This document shows, in pieces, positions 11,081-23,196 of a stretch of DNA of 64,000 nucleotides. Within the stretch, counting starts at the first letter, position 1; the number at the start of each line of letters is the position of its first letter. The position numbers were made by a program, and so were the translations under genes. Origin of the DNA: Ctenosaura bakeri. Taxonomy: Eukaryota > Chordata > Lepidosauria > Squamata > Iguanidae. The DNA lies in assembly GCA_948474755.1 (NCBI GenBank), contig CAOLHI010002560.1:124001-188000 (forward strand), written 5' to 3'. The notes below the pieces were generated by a model that saw nothing but the letters and a program-made list of their open reading frames with translations, had not been told where the DNA came from and did not search any database.

Positions 11081-13009
11081 ATTTTATCCCATCTCCCCCC
11101 ATATTACTATAACATTAAAGCACAGCAGTTTTTGAAGAAGCTATCACAAGCAAAGGCTATACTAAGTGGTGTTGGGTCATCCACATACCCTCGACTCTGA
11201 TTGCATTACTCATGTGATGAATGACTGATTTACACAGTTCAGGAAACAGTAGCACATACTGCAATTTTGCATATCACCAACATTTTCTCAACATGAATGG
11301 AGCAGTGATAAGCAAGAATATGTTTTTTGAACATGATGAAGCTTTCTAAAGCCCCCACTCCCATCCACCATGTTTTATATGACCTCACATTCCTAGTTAG
11401 ATATTCTACATTGTTCCAGTTGGAGAACCAGCTCATGGTTTGAGAAAATTTGTTCGTATAGATCTGCTCACATGAAAACATAAATGAAAACAGGCACAGT
11501 GTATTTTGAAAAGCCCCAATGTAAATATTGGATTCTAAAACCTAGTGCTTAAATAAGTTACTTTTTAATGTCATAACCCCTAGAACCACTTGTTATGCTA
11601 TCTAGGGAATTCTGGAAGATTAGTCCATAAAAATAACTTCCCAGTAGTCTGCTGAAACCAGAGGAGATACGTATATTTCCATTTTGCTAGCCTAGTTTAA
11701 ACTATAAAAATTTCAAATGCAGTTCTTCAAAGGATCAATGGGAAAAAAGAATGGTGTGTATGTGCACTCTTTTTGTATTCTTCATAGTGCAGTAAGATTG
11801 CCAGGAAGGATGTTATCCATAAATAAAACTGAAACTTAATGATGAGATTAGATGCAAGCTGTGAACACAATGACAGACCAGTCCAGTTCCAAATTATTTC
11901 AGAAGAATTGTGCCACAAGTGTTTATCTTTTAACAGTTTACTTCTGTTTGAGAAGGCAGACAAATTGCTATACATAGCCACAGATGTCATGATCAAATGT
12001 ATAAAATGTGTGGTTATTGTGAGGAATGGTGACAGTCTGTCTTCTGGCTGGCTTTGTTTTGCTCCAGCACCATCAATTAGATTCACCTTCTATCAGTTCT
12101 TGCAGGTCACTAGAAGTTGAAGGAAACTTGGGGACACTTCACAAGGACTCCTACCAAAATGTTTTTATTATTACTTTAGATCTGAGTGCTTGATAGATGA
12201 ATGACGGTAAAAGCTTGGGAACAGAATGTTAATATCATGGTGAGAATATATGAGAACTAGCTCATATTTGACACCATATGACACCACTCTGTGGAATTGT
12301 GGTGGCCTCTAGCTCAGACTGCCATTGAGGGAACAGGCTACAAGAGCACCTTGTTCTTTGTTCCTAACAAGGAGAGATCCAGTGTTCCCTACTCCTCAAG
12401 ATAGATACAACTTCACTTTTATGGAAGAGAGGAAGCAAAGAAGTCTGTAATTATTTGCCTTTCTTGATCTTTATGTGAATACTGTGGCTGGTTTTTCATG
12501 ATCCTCCAATGTCTCTTCCTCTGTAGTCTAGAATGGGTGATACTAGAGAATCCTTAAAGGTAAAGAAACAGCTGAGGGTGTTCTTTTTATCAAGTAAAGC
12601 CATATCAAGTACAACTACGGTGAGTAGGCAACCACACTGCTGGCTCTCTTGGCAGGAAGAAGGCAAGAAGAACACTTTCATCCTGGAAGGAGGCACTTCA
12701 GCAGTGTGTACCTGAAGTGGTTGTCTCAGCCAGAGCCCTCTATAGGTATGCCTCTCAATATTAATTCTTAAGAAGCAAATGACTAGAAGTGGTGTGCTAG
12801 TGGCTTCTGTAGGTGCAGCATGCTACAAACACAAATTCTGAAGAGACAATTAAACTAGAGAGAGCCGTTGCGTTTACATCCTGCTTTTCTAAAACCTTCT
12901 AGCTGGCCACATTTAGAACCCGAAGGCTAGACTAAATGGTCATTTGGTCTGATCTGTCAAGATTTTCCCTATAATCATGAGTGTCACTTAGGTAAATTAT
13001 ACCTCCTTA
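11081..13009. other. Unassigned non-coding DNA
   Basis: About 1.9 kb with no coherent reading frame or recognised repeat. Short frames here show no domain-like composition. Confidence 0.4.
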
Positions 13010-13150
13010 AGAACCAGTTCTATGGAGACAGTAGCTGGAATCTTGTTGGTGTCTTAGGAATGTGTAAATGCCCCTACAAAGGCAGTTGGACATTTTTATC
13101 CAATGTGGAATGGCCATATTCAATTCAGGACTGCAGATAGGGAGTTCCAT
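13010..13150. repeat. Unclassified interspersed repeat, copy 1
   Basis: Resembles 58005-58150 over about 130 bp, sharing TTGTTGGTGTC and GGACATTTTTATCCA at matching spacing. No RT or transposase motif is visible. Beyond it, 13150-13290 is rich in CATATG/GTGCAT-like words. Confidence 0.45.
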
Positions 13151-13310
13151 ATGTGGTGACATGTGCATGGTTGCACCTTGCAAACAGATGCATATGTGCA
13201 ACATACATGTTTGTACATGGATATGCATTGTGCGTGGTTGCATGAAGTTGTGCATGTATTTTGATGAGCATACAGATATACATGTACCTTTGGGATGCAC
13301 AACATCACAA

Positions 13311-14215
13311 TGTTACCCTGATTTATGGGGGTCCTGGGAGGGACACCTAAGTGCGCTCCAAATTATACAAGTTGGGGAAATTAGTCAAAGAGCACAAGCT
13401 AGCAATACGAGAGGCAGGGCAATGGAGCGAGATCTTTTACCCAATGTCTATGGGGTCAGGCCGAGTCAAGGAGCAAACAATTGAAATAATAATTGTCGTC
13501 TTTATCAAAATACAATCAAACAGTGTATGCAGCACACTCACACAGATAACTAGAGAAATAAAGGTTGGAGTGGGATAGAGGGATTTTTAGAGGAGTCGTT
13601 GGTTTGGGTAATACTACACCTGTCCTGAAGCCCGTGAAGCTGCAGCAGAAGTTCGTAGAGATGAAGTTTCTCAGTGTGTGGGACTGAGGGGAAGGCTCGC
13701 CAAGCAAAGCGGCAGCAAGGCAGGATGGAAGTCGGGAGCGATCCGAGGAAGCTCTCAGTCAGGGGTTCTTACAGGGGAAAATGTGGCCATAGGCTAGTCT
13801 GTACTTGGGGAAAACAATGAGTTTCGGGCTGGAGACAAAGACTTTGAAAGGTCAGAATTTAGCATGATTGAGTTAAGTCCAAATTGTCAATAGAGTAGCC
13901 AGTATGCAAACGCAGAGTGCTCGACAGATGAGTATTCGTCTAATCAAGCTGCCTGCTCGGGGCAGGGAGTTCTTTGTAAGCAGCGTGCATACATAATAGG
14001 GTACTTGCCTTGTGGTCTCCTGAAGCGGTGAGACGGCTATTTCTGGCCTGCCTGTATTTGTGTGGAATATTACAGCAATTAGCGGCCGTGCCTGTCTGCG
14101 AGCTTGTCTGGGGGACCTTGCAGCATGTGGAGAGGAATAGGTAAAGAAGGCCAAATTATCGATATCAAAGTGATATCTAATATCCCACAAATCTGGGCTA
14201 GCAACTGTGGTAACA
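13311..14215 (-). mobile_element. Solo LTR (TGTTAC...GTAACA family), copy 1
   Basis: A 905-bp unit beginning TGTTACCC and ending GGTAACA, flanked by the 4-bp duplication ACAA (13307-13310 and 14216-14219). Promoter and poly(A) order in sister copies puts transcription on the minus strand here. TG...CA ends, a 4-bp TSD and no internal region fit a solo LTR of an endogenous retrovirus (class I-like) or a related LTR retrotransposon. The family also occurs at 20709, 25748, 33463 and 51773. Confidence 0.83.
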
Positions 14216-15145
14216 ACAATTCACTTACAAAGTGGCATTGCACAATCCACCAGCATAAAGTTGTGTTCCATCTCCTCAGTGTAGGATCTCAGCCATTACA
14301 TGCTTTTTTTTAGCTTGATCACTTCCTTATGAGTAGCTATGAGTCTTCTAGACACCTACACTTCTTCATCAGGAAGATCCTGATCTAAATCTAATTTTAA
14401 AGGTCAACCAAACTACACCTTTGAATCTATGGAAACTATACAAATAAACATATAGATGATTTCTGTTCGATGCGTGTTCTCTACTTGGGGGACTAACAAT
14501 TGGATTTAGGGAAACACACATTTTGGTGAAGCAACAATGGGCCAAATTTTTAGCTTTGTGCAAGAAGAGTAGAAATAATCCAGCTGAATCTATGTATGCA
14601 GAAGAAAAGAAAGAATATGTCAGTTTTTCCTTCTCATATATCTAATTTTTTTAAACCTCAATATTTTTAGGTCATGAAAATGAAAAAAAATGCAGAATTT
14701 TTGGCAAATTCTTCAAACTGAACTGAACTGAACTCATCCCCCATCTGTACCAGTCAACTTCAATAGGTACAGCTATTCTGAGTATGGAAATTGGCTGACA
14801 TCCAGTTCATGAATTATGAAAATGTAAGGTTGACTCACACCATCACAATTGCTTTTATATTTGTTGTGCATGACACCCCAAAGTCCTCCACTCATAAAAA
14901 CCTATGCCACAATTCTGTATCAGCTTCTTTGCTGCATCACCACCTTACTTACATAGCTAAATAGTGTCTCCCAGCTCAGTCTCCCCAGTTCTCACTTACT
15001 GGGCAGCAGCCACTGCAGGCAACAATTGTCTGTTCCCCTGTTGATTGAGAAGCAGCTGAGTGTGGTTTCCACCCATTTTCTTGAACCATCTCCAGTGCAA
15101 CAGTCAGAAGCAGGGCTCCTGGCTCCATTTCCCCTCACACTAGAG
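14216..15145. other. Unassigned non-coding DNA
   Basis: No gene or repeat recognised. A short GAACTGAACTGAACT tandem lies near 14717-14734. Confidence 0.4.
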
Positions 15146-15446
15146 CAGTGGTTCTCAACCTTCCTAATGCCGCGATCCTTTAATACAGTTCCTCATGTTG
15201 TGTTGACCCCCAACCATAAAATTATTTTCGTTGCTACTTCATAACTATAATTTTGCTACTGTTATGAATTGCACCAAAGGGGGCAGGAGGACGGGAGTGC
15301 ATGGGTCATGCTTGCGCACAACCACCGAGGAGGGAATGGAGCCTAAGACCATGGGAAATATGTATTTTCCAATGGTCTTAGGCGACCCCTGTGAAAGGGT
15401 AATTCGACCCCCAAAGGGGTCGCGACCCACAGGTTGAGAACCACTG
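15146..15446. mobile_element. SPIN-like non-autonomous hAT transposon
   Basis: Starts CAGTGGTTCTCAACCTTCCT and ends GGTTGAGAACCACTG, with a perfect 8-bp duplication CACTAGAG on both sides (15138-15145, 15447-15454). Terminal sequence, including the GACCCCCAACCATAAAATTA stretch, matches what I recall of SPIN ('Space Invader') hAT elements, which are known for horizontal transfer among tetrapods. The interior is short and encodes no transposase. It includes a hairpin between CCTAAGACCATGGGAAATA and TATTTTCCAATGGTCTTAGG (about 15340-15384). Confidence 0.86.
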
Positions 15447-17334
15447 CACTAGAGAATGTTTGTGGGTGGGAGAGTGTGGAAATGTTAGTCAGCTGCTTCC
15501 TGATCATTGCATATTCCCCACACTAGTGAATAGGTAAGGATCACGGGTATGAACCAGTCACAGATGCATACACATTCGTAACCGCCATAGTAAATTCCAG
15601 CCATGCCTTTTAAGCAGACACAGCACATCCAGCTTCAGAAAAAGAGCTGGATACATCCCAACTCATTTCCCTCTCCTCTTACAATATGGAAGTGGAGAGG
15701 GAGCTGCATTGCCTAAAAGGTAGGCTTTGGGGTGACATTAGGAGACATAACTAAATGTTATTTAGCTGCCTACTGTATAAGTGTATAAAATGAGAAGTCT
15801 CCTGGGAAGGAGGACTATAAGTAGCAATCTTAATTTAGCATCATGAACTTGATTAACGCACAAGGGTTTAAACCCAGACTTTCAAGAATTAAGCACTCAA
15901 AACCAAGAGCCAGAAAAAAAAGCAAATGTGCCAGCTTCAAATACTTACATGCCTTTTGAATTTTTTTTTTTTTAACATGTGAATTTATTTCCATCCCTAG
16001 TATGCAGAAGTTGGAGAATCTGGATAGATTCTCATCAAAAACAAAATGGAATTAATTTCTTTCCCATCCGAAGGCTGAGGAGAAATAATGTATTGACTAG
16101 CTTCACTTAAGGACAGGAGTAAAACGTGATATTGTTTTCTTTCAATTGCTTTTCTGCTTGCCTCTGGTTTTTAATGGGAGATTAACTGCCCTCTATATTT
16201 GTGTATACATTCTCCAGATTCTTGCCCTGAGCTGAACATACATTTTTCTTTTATGTTTTCATTTTTCTGCTCAAAATAGTACCACTTCCTTCAATCATGC
16301 ACAATTACTTTCACTTCTATCCGCAGTTCTTGTCTTTTGTGGAGGATTTTCTCCCTCAAGGCTTGTCTTTGGATATTGGTGGTTGTGTCTTTATCAGTAG
16401 AGCACATTGCAATGGGCCATCTTTCATCTGCAGATACCTGAAATCAAACTGACATCTTATTAAAAGACTTTCAGCCTGCTCTGAAGTAATACTTTGCATC
16501 TAGTACTGACTGACTTGGAGTTCCCAGAGGGAAATGCAGCCTGCCTGTTTGTAGACGATCACACAAGCCACATCTATCTACAGTACACCCTCATCCATCA
16601 GCATGATATTTGACCCATTCAGACAAGATGTTTAGATATGTATGACTCAGAGTCTTGTTGAGCTGAAGGGACTGCAAACACAAAAGCAGAACTTGTGAAA
16701 GCTACTTTTTTTAGATGTAAACTCCCAGTTGTCATGGGCTTCCATGACCTAGACTCAGACTCAGAGACAGCAGAACCTGTTCTGAGTCCTGGCACAGAGA
16801 CTGTTACAGCAGAATCTGCAGGCCAGACAGTACCACCACCCACCCGAGACAGAACAGGGGACTATGCCAGTTCCAGCAGGGAGCCCTGCTCATTCTGATA
16901 CAAAGAGCAACTTATCAATACCCACCTTTGCTCAGCATAGATACGAAAGTGCCTCCTACATTGTTCCCAGCGAATTTATGCCAAGCAACAATTAATCAAG
17001 CACCAGCTGCACTTATCTTGGAAGCTATAAGAACTAAGTCTTTTCCCTCTAGCTTTTGTTGGTGATTCTGACCATTTCTCCTGTGCTTCCATTTGCTTCC
17101 CTTGCCTGTTGTTCTTGCCTTTGACTTGTGTTTGATATTGCTTGCCTCTGATTTATGGACATTGCTGGGACCGTTATTTGCTTCTCATTTGTATAGTAAG
17201 TTGACTAATCACATTGCTTCTTGACCTGTATCTCATCAGCTTCTCCTGGCTCCCAGCCCAGACCAAGCATGGATACCAGTGAGCATGCTGACTGGGGAAT
17301 TCTGGGAGCTGGAGTCTAAAAAGGGTGGAGAGGA
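15447..17334. other. Unassigned DNA, possible decayed LTR piece
   Basis: Mostly featureless. From about 16700 to 17240 the composition changes to GC-richer, CAGA-rich sequence beginning TGTCATGGGCTTCC, which looks like part of an unidentified LTR or other repeat. No partner copy or TSD was found here, so I make no firm call. Confidence 0.35.
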
Positions 17335-18030
17335 AAAAGGGGGAATTTGGAAGAGGAAAAAAAATCTAGCAGCACCTTTGAGACTGATTTTTTCCTCCCA
17401 GTAGCAGCTTTTGTGGATACAAGTCCACTTCTTTACATGCACTGATGGAGTGCTATTAAAGCTACAGGCACTTAGAGACAGTTTTAGGAATGGGATGGAA
17501 GGTAGTAGTATACAGAAAGATATAAATTGTGACCATGATTATACAACTTCATAGAATTATGTGACAAGATATGGGTCTTTCAGATAGCTGGTTTATTAGT
17601 AATGAAATGAATCTCCATGAATGCATACCAAAAAACAAAATTACCAAAAATCAATTTCCCCGAAGGCAGAAACTTCTTTGAGGAGATGTATATTGTTATA
17701 TGTGTAGTGATGAGGACTTGTGTATCAATGCATCTACTCTGTCAAGAAGCCATTACCTCTTTTACCCTCTTAACAGACAGGAATTTGTGAACACATCTCA
17801 GTTCAGCTTCTCCTCTTCCCAATTTTGCCTGGCTTGCTTGCTTGCTTATTTATGTATTTATTTAGCTTGGGAACATCTACCTGTAAGCAATAGATTGCAT
17901 ATCCAGAAAGAATGAAAGACTCTGCTACTGGTTCGGGGGTACTGCAATTTCTAATGTCAGAGTTGTGTCTGTCTATCCTCTTTGCAAGAGACTCCCCTCT
18001 CCATAGGAAAAGAAAGGAGTACACTTAGAG
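17335..18030 (-). mobile_element. Penelope-like 3' fragment with GIY-YIG remnant
   Basis: On the minus strand, 17820-18025 reads a GIY-YIG-like tail with DRHNSDIRN and PVAESF, as in the 3430-3640 segment. The PLE tail follows at 17335-17560, with GGGATGGAA and CAGAAAGATATAAATTGTG. Frames are broken. Confidence 0.65.
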
Positions 18031-19127
18031 ATGTGAAAACACCTCAGCCCTGAGTCCAACTGGGGCGCTACACAATTGGTTTTCTAGGATCATAAAATGA
18101 TTGTGAAGATGGAAAGTCAAATTCTGCCAGCTCTGAAAAGCCTATTTCTTGAATGCCTTGCTTCCATCACAGTTGCTACATGTTTACCTTCAGTTCTCCT
18201 ACCACCACAGACAATATAGTGCATCAACTGCATTCCAGCTTCAGTTTAATTTCATTGCATTTTCCCAAATCCTGCCAGCATTCTTGCTTGTTTGTTTTGT
18301 ATTAGCTTACAAACTTTTGTGTTTTTCTGTCACATGGAAATGCATGCATATTTTTAATACACAGCCCAAATGTGCACATTAGACTTTTTTTTTAAAAAAA
18401 AAAATCAATGTAAAACAGTTTCTTCATCAACTTAAGTGGGTTTTGTATATTTTTTATCAGGTGTCAAAAATATTTGTGTTGTTTTGTGCATGCTTTGTTT
18501 CTTTAACCTGCTCTGCAAGACTTGCAAAATGTGCAGACCCTTGAGGCAAACTGCATTTTTTCTTTCAATAAGTCTTGGGAGGTGCAATGTGCTAATTTTG
18601 TTGAATTGTCAAGTCAACAAAATTCTTTTCCACCTCTGATTTGACACCTGCTTGCCTTTGTTTCTCATGGTCTCTTCCCACAGCCATTTAAAATCTTAGC
18701 AACTATGGGGCAAAGCAAGCTTAAGATAACTTTTCTTGGTCAGCAAAGATGGGATTTGGTTGTGGCATGCCACTGTGAACCATTATAGAGCTTGGAAAAG
18801 TTACCTTTTGGACTACAACTTTCCAAGTTCCTAGTCTGCATGGCCACACCTAGGAGATGTAATGCAAAAAGTTCCGGGTTTCAAGTCATTTTAAATGTCA
18901 GTTTAGGGTTGCCAGGTAAAATAAAGGACAGCGTTCCTGTACCTTTAACAGTTGTGTGGAAGAGGGTAGTTAGCAGATCATCCTTCTGTGATAATCAACA
19001 CCTGTTGAAATTCCTTCTGCACAATTTTTCTTCAAATTACAGGAACCTTGTCTGTTATTTCACCTAGCCATGCAAATGATGGGTTAAGCTAAACATTATG
19101 TCACATGTATAGTAGAAATTTCTTCAA
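18031..19127. other. Unassigned non-coding DNA
   Basis: AT-rich in places, with a T/A run near 18384-18403. No gene or repeat recognised. Confidence 0.4.
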
Positions 19128-19256
19128 GGGTGGAAATTATCAGCCCTCTAAATGCTGTTGAATTTCAGCTCCCAGCAAGCCTCACCATTGGCTATACTGA
19201 CTAGGGCTTCTGAGAGTTGTAATCCAGCATAATCTGAGGGGTAGATGATTCCCACT
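19128..19256. mobile_element. Palindromic MITE (TGTTGAATTTCAGCTCCCAG type), decayed
   Basis: Arms GGGTGGAAATTATCAGCCCT...TTCAGCTCCC and GAGAGTTGTAATCCAGCATA...GATTCCCACTCT are inverted relatives. It belongs to the same broad type as 10716-10830. The following stretch to 19563 has nothing I can name. Confidence 0.55.
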
Positions 19257-19563
19257 CTTGCCTTTTTTCCTCCTAAAGCAAGCATACTGGGGCCACTGCA
19301 CGTGGGTAGAGGGCTTACAATCTTCCTCTAACCTTCTTTCTTCACTGCTAATTTCTCTACAATAAGATATCATCTTTTGCCACCAATTTGTGTGTGTGAA
19401 TGTCTGTTAAGTAACCACTTTAAGATCTGTGTGTACAATTTTCATAATGCAGTGATAAATCAGGCATGTAAATCACATCTCAAAGCCATTAATCTGACTA
19501 CAAAGATAATGCAAAATAAGGCAATCAATAGGTAAGAAATAAATGATGGGCTAGGACAGGTTG

Positions 19564-19908
19564 AAAATACTATTCTACTGGATCATCAGTTGGGCAGGCT
19601 TTACCTTACTTACCCTTATAAGTTGGAAAGTTGCCAAAGTATAATAGGATTAGCCCAAAAGCAAAAGAGAAGAGTTTTAATGGAATAATAGAAAATTTAA
19701 TTCTCTCCAGCTGACCTGGAGATATTCATACCTTATTTTTCCCCATTTCCCCATGAAATCTACATTAACCTAAGTTTTTAATCACCAGGATCATTGCTGT
19801 CCATTTTTCCAGCAAGATTGATTAAATGTGCTATTTGCATAAGAGATTATTCCATTTCTTTCCCCTTTTCAAATCCATCTGTTATCTCATATATTGTCCT
19901 TTTTTTCT

Positions 19909-19963
<55 letters not shown>

Positions 19964-20206
19964 GTTCCTCATTTCCTAGAAAATTAGTTAGGTTTTGGGG
20001 GAAATATCCTCCTTCTGGTTGTTCATCTGCTGTGCTGATAAGATGGGTGATGGGGAAAATAAACAAGTTTTTAACAACTAAATATTTTCCTCCCAGTTGG
20101 GCTATATTCACAGCATGTAATTCTCAGCACTATCAGAGCAGAGTAGGAAGAAGTAGCAAGTGGCTGCTCTGTCATCACTGCCACTGACTGAGCACACAGT
20201 CTGACC
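19564..20206 (+). repeat. Long inverted repeat, left arm
   Basis: This 643-bp stretch aligns, reverse-complemented, with 24365-24980 along its whole length at roughly 85-90% by eye. Shared blocks include ATCATCAGTTGGGCAGGC, AGCAAGATTGATTAAAT, TTTGCATAAGAGATTATTCC, and GCACACAGTCTGACC. It contains an (ATC)n run (19912-19963) absent from the other arm. No coding frame. It may be one arm of an inverted duplication or one of two copies of an unknown repeat. Confidence 0.75.
19912..19963. repeat. (ATC)n microsatellite
   Basis: About 17 perfect ATC units, expanded inside the left inverted arm. The right arm has only a short A/T tract at the equivalent place. Confidence 0.95.
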
Positions 20207-20592
20207 TCTCCATCTCTTTGGTAAGTCAACACTAATGTAAACCCCATTGATTCAAAGGGGTTAGCTGGGACCAGCGTTATTTTAAGCCATAAAAGTAATC
20301 ATATCCCTCTCTTTGTCTTAAAAGTTCCACTCAAAGCCAATTGACTTTTGGCATGGTGGGGAAGCAGCTTACATGGTCGGGGGAGAGGACCTGAGTGAAC
20401 CCTTTCACTTATTCCTAAGCCCCTCCCACACCAGCCAGCCAAGCTGCTTCTAGTTGGCAACTTTCCTGTTCCATTGGAGCCAAGGAAAACGGCATGGGCT
20501 TCTGGGAAAGAAAGCAGATTTGGAAACCTCTAACATGGCACCTATCCCCACTTTGTGTACAACCATGATCCACAAACTGGTGCTCCCACCAA
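20207..20592. other. Unassigned non-coding DNA
   Basis: Lies between the left inverted arm and a truncated MITE. No gene or repeat recognised. Confidence 0.4.
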
Positions 20593-20708
20593 GGCCATTT
20601 CCACACTAGCCTGTTATAGTGCTATGACTCCACTTTCAACACCCGGGTTTGGGCCCTTTTCCCCCAAAACTTCAAACCCCGGATTCCATAGGATGTTGAA
20701 AGTGGAAT
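20593..20708. mobile_element. GGCCATTTCC palindromic MITE, right end lost
   Basis: Begins GGCCATTTCCACACTAG and runs through CTGTTATAGTGCTATGA to GATGTTGAAAGTGGAA. It breaks off where LTR sequence starts at 20709, before its second end. The LTR therefore inserted into it, or later deletion joined them. Confidence 0.65.
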
Positions 20709-20961
20709 TGTTCCCTGTATGTTGGGGGTCCCAAGGGGGTGCCCAAATAACCAAATAAAAACACAAGTTGGGGGAATTTAATCGAGCACTTCTCAGCTAA
20801 ATAAGACAGGGTAACTGGAGCAAGGATCTTTAACCCAATGTCTACGGCTTCAGGTCGGAGAGCAGGCAAGCAGGTTTAAAAGTAACAAAAATAACAGTTT
20901 TATTGAAAGATAAACAGCAGATAAACAACACGCTCACTAACTAGTTGGAAACAGAAATGGA

Positions 20962-23101
20962 AAACATTTAAATTAAGAGCATTTGCTGACGATTTAGTGA
21001 TAATAATGCAGGAACCAACTCAGGGCATGAGAAATTGAAACAAATCTTATAATTGGATCATTAGCTGGTTTTAGGATAAACAAGGGAAAAACATTATTCC
21101 TCACTAAAAATATGACACATAGCGAGGATCAACAATTATCACAATTTCTGGATTTAAAGTGGTCAAAAAGCTGAAATATTTAGGAATACAATTCTTAAAA
21201 AATAATAATGATTTATTTTTTAATAATTACAAACATTTATGGCAAACAATCAAAAGAGATCTAGAAAAATGGGGGAAAATTTGACATATCATTAATGGGG
21301 AAAATAGCTACCATTAAAATGAATGTTTTGCCCAAGATGATTTTTTTGTTCAATAGTTTACCAATATCTATAGATAATACTGTTTTCAACGCACGGAAAA
21401 AAGTTAGCCGATTCATTTGGAATGGGAAAAAGCCTCGTATTAAGATGATAAATTTAAAAGAGAAAGTAGCAAAGGGCGGTATGGGATTACCAGACTTTAA
21501 AATATACCATCAGGCATGTGCCCTTTCTTGGATAGGTGAATGGATAAAGCTAGAAAATGAAAGGTTGCTAACATTGGAAGGGGATGATCTACCATGGGGC
21601 TGGCACGCATATCTACTTTATGATAAAGTAAAGGTGAACAAAGATTTCAACAACCATATAATAAGGAAATCACTTTTAAAAATTTGGTTACAATTCAAAA
21701 AGAAATTCTATGATAAAATCCCATTATGGGCTTCTACACATGAAGCTTTCTATAGAAGAATAAAACCAGAGCAAGGAAATGGATTATGTTGGGATTTACT
21801 TAAAAAGAGAATGGGAATATAAGGTGAAAACTAAAGATGAGTTAATTGAATCTGGATTGAGAACACATTGGTTATTAATGATACAATTGTTATTAAGACT
21901 AAGGTAGATATTAATAGCCCTGGTTTAAAATGACTGACAATGAATTTGATAAGATTATTAAGAAAGGAGACCATCTTATTGGAAAAATATATAAGTTACT
22001 TATAGAAAGAGATTTAAAAAGGAATCAATAAAAACAAATATGATTAAGTGGGGGCCCAAATACTGGCCATCCAATTTTTCTGAGACATGGGAAAGGTCAT
22101 GGCAAAAAACAAATAAATGGTTAAAAGCGTGTAACTTAAAGAAATTATTTTAAAATATTTAACAGATGGTATTATACTCCGGTTAAAATCAGTAAGATAA
22201 CTAAAAAAGCGTTATAAATGTTGGAAATGTGAGTGCAAGGGAACACTATTCCATTTATGGTGGGGTTGCATCCAAGCTCAAAGAATTGGAGAATATTACA
22301 TGAACAGTTAGAAACGGTGTTAGAGAAAAAATTTAATTTATCTCTGGAAATATTTATTAAATATGATCGATCAAATTCTGGTTTGACTCCACCACAACAA
22401 AAATTGATATTATATAGTATAACTGTGGGAAGGATGATTTATGCGAAAGCATGGAAGCATAAGAATGCACCTTCCCTTCAGGAGTGGTTTAAACAAATTA
22501 TATGATATGATAGAGATTGATAAACTTTCAATATTAGTAAGGGGAAAAGGCTTAAAGTAATTAGGGAAAATGGGATTTTAATGAAATTTTAAAGAAAAGG
22601 GAAATTTTAAATTCAAAAATAACTTTGGAGATAGTTAAAAAAGCCATGAAAAGATCAGTTAAAAAGAAATTTTTTAAAAGTACCCCACAACAATTAGAAG
22701 AGAAACAAAAGTTTGAGCTGGTAGTAAAAAAACAGGGTATCAAGGAAAAAAAAAAAAAAGGTGATGTTATTATAGTGCTATAAGTAAAATAAAAGATAGG
22801 ATATAGAGATAAATGTTAAAAGAATGGTTTTGAATAGTATAAAGGAAGTCAGAGTTTTATGTTGTTTGTGCTGTTTAAGTTGGTATGTTTAAGATGTTAA
22901 ATTGTTTGTATTGATTTTGGGATTATAGAAAAAGGGGGGAAAAAGGAATGTAGTATTATGTTAAGGATGTGTTGTTTTGTTGTTGTAGGTTGTTTGGGGA
23001 TAGTTGGGGGGATAAGAAAAGTGTTTACTCTGTAGCTGTATGTGATTGTATGTTTATGTAAGTTATATGGAAATTCTAATAAAAATTATAAAAAAAAAAA
23101 A
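20962..23101 (+). mobile_element. L1 LINE, 5'-truncated, with 15-bp TSD
   Basis: A 2.1-kb L1 fragment flanked by GGAAACAGAAATGGA at 20947-20961 and 23102-23116. It begins at the RT catalytic site (FADDLVIIM, about 20980-21006), continues through the ORF2 C-terminal half, and ends in AATAAAAATTATA plus a poly(A) tail (23090-23101). Exact TSD and tail show target-primed insertion. Frameshifts break ORF2. Confidence 0.93.
21295..21822 (+). pseudogene. L1 ORF2 C-terminal segment
   Basis: A 175-residue open piece downstream of the RT active site. It contains KMNVLPKMIFLFNSLPI, FIWNGKKPRIK and KGGMGLPDFKIYHQA, all conserved in vertebrate L1 ORF2 beyond the thumb. The frame breaks after it. A later piece at 22217-22505 includes FHLWWGC, the His/Cys half of the C-terminal knuckle. 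Nonfunctional. Confidence 0.87.
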
Positions 23102-23196
23102 GGAAACAGAAATGGAGAGCTTAGGAATGGGTAATACGACACCTGGTCTCGTACTCCTGGAGAGACAGACGGGGTTCAGGGAGAGACAGCTCAGCC

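Larger units (their letters stand above)
20709..23196 (-). mobile_element. Truncated LTR of the TGTTAC family, split by L1
   Basis: 20709-20961 resembles the minus-strand solo LTRs: TGTTCCCTGTATGTTGGGGG, then a motif near ACCCAATGTCTACGG, then a poly(A)-signal-bearing stretch. The match resumes after L1 at 23117-23196 with TACGACACCTGGTCTCGTAC, as in the complement near 26300. It ends early, so the LTR's own 5' end and its flanking TSD are missing. Confidence 0.7.

Noticed and set aside
13150..13290. Possible transposon with CATATG-like ends
   Set aside because: Low-complexity words only, no paired ends or target duplication.
19887..20187. Poly-Met and poly-Ile frames
   Set aside because: Translations of an (ATC)n microsatellite.
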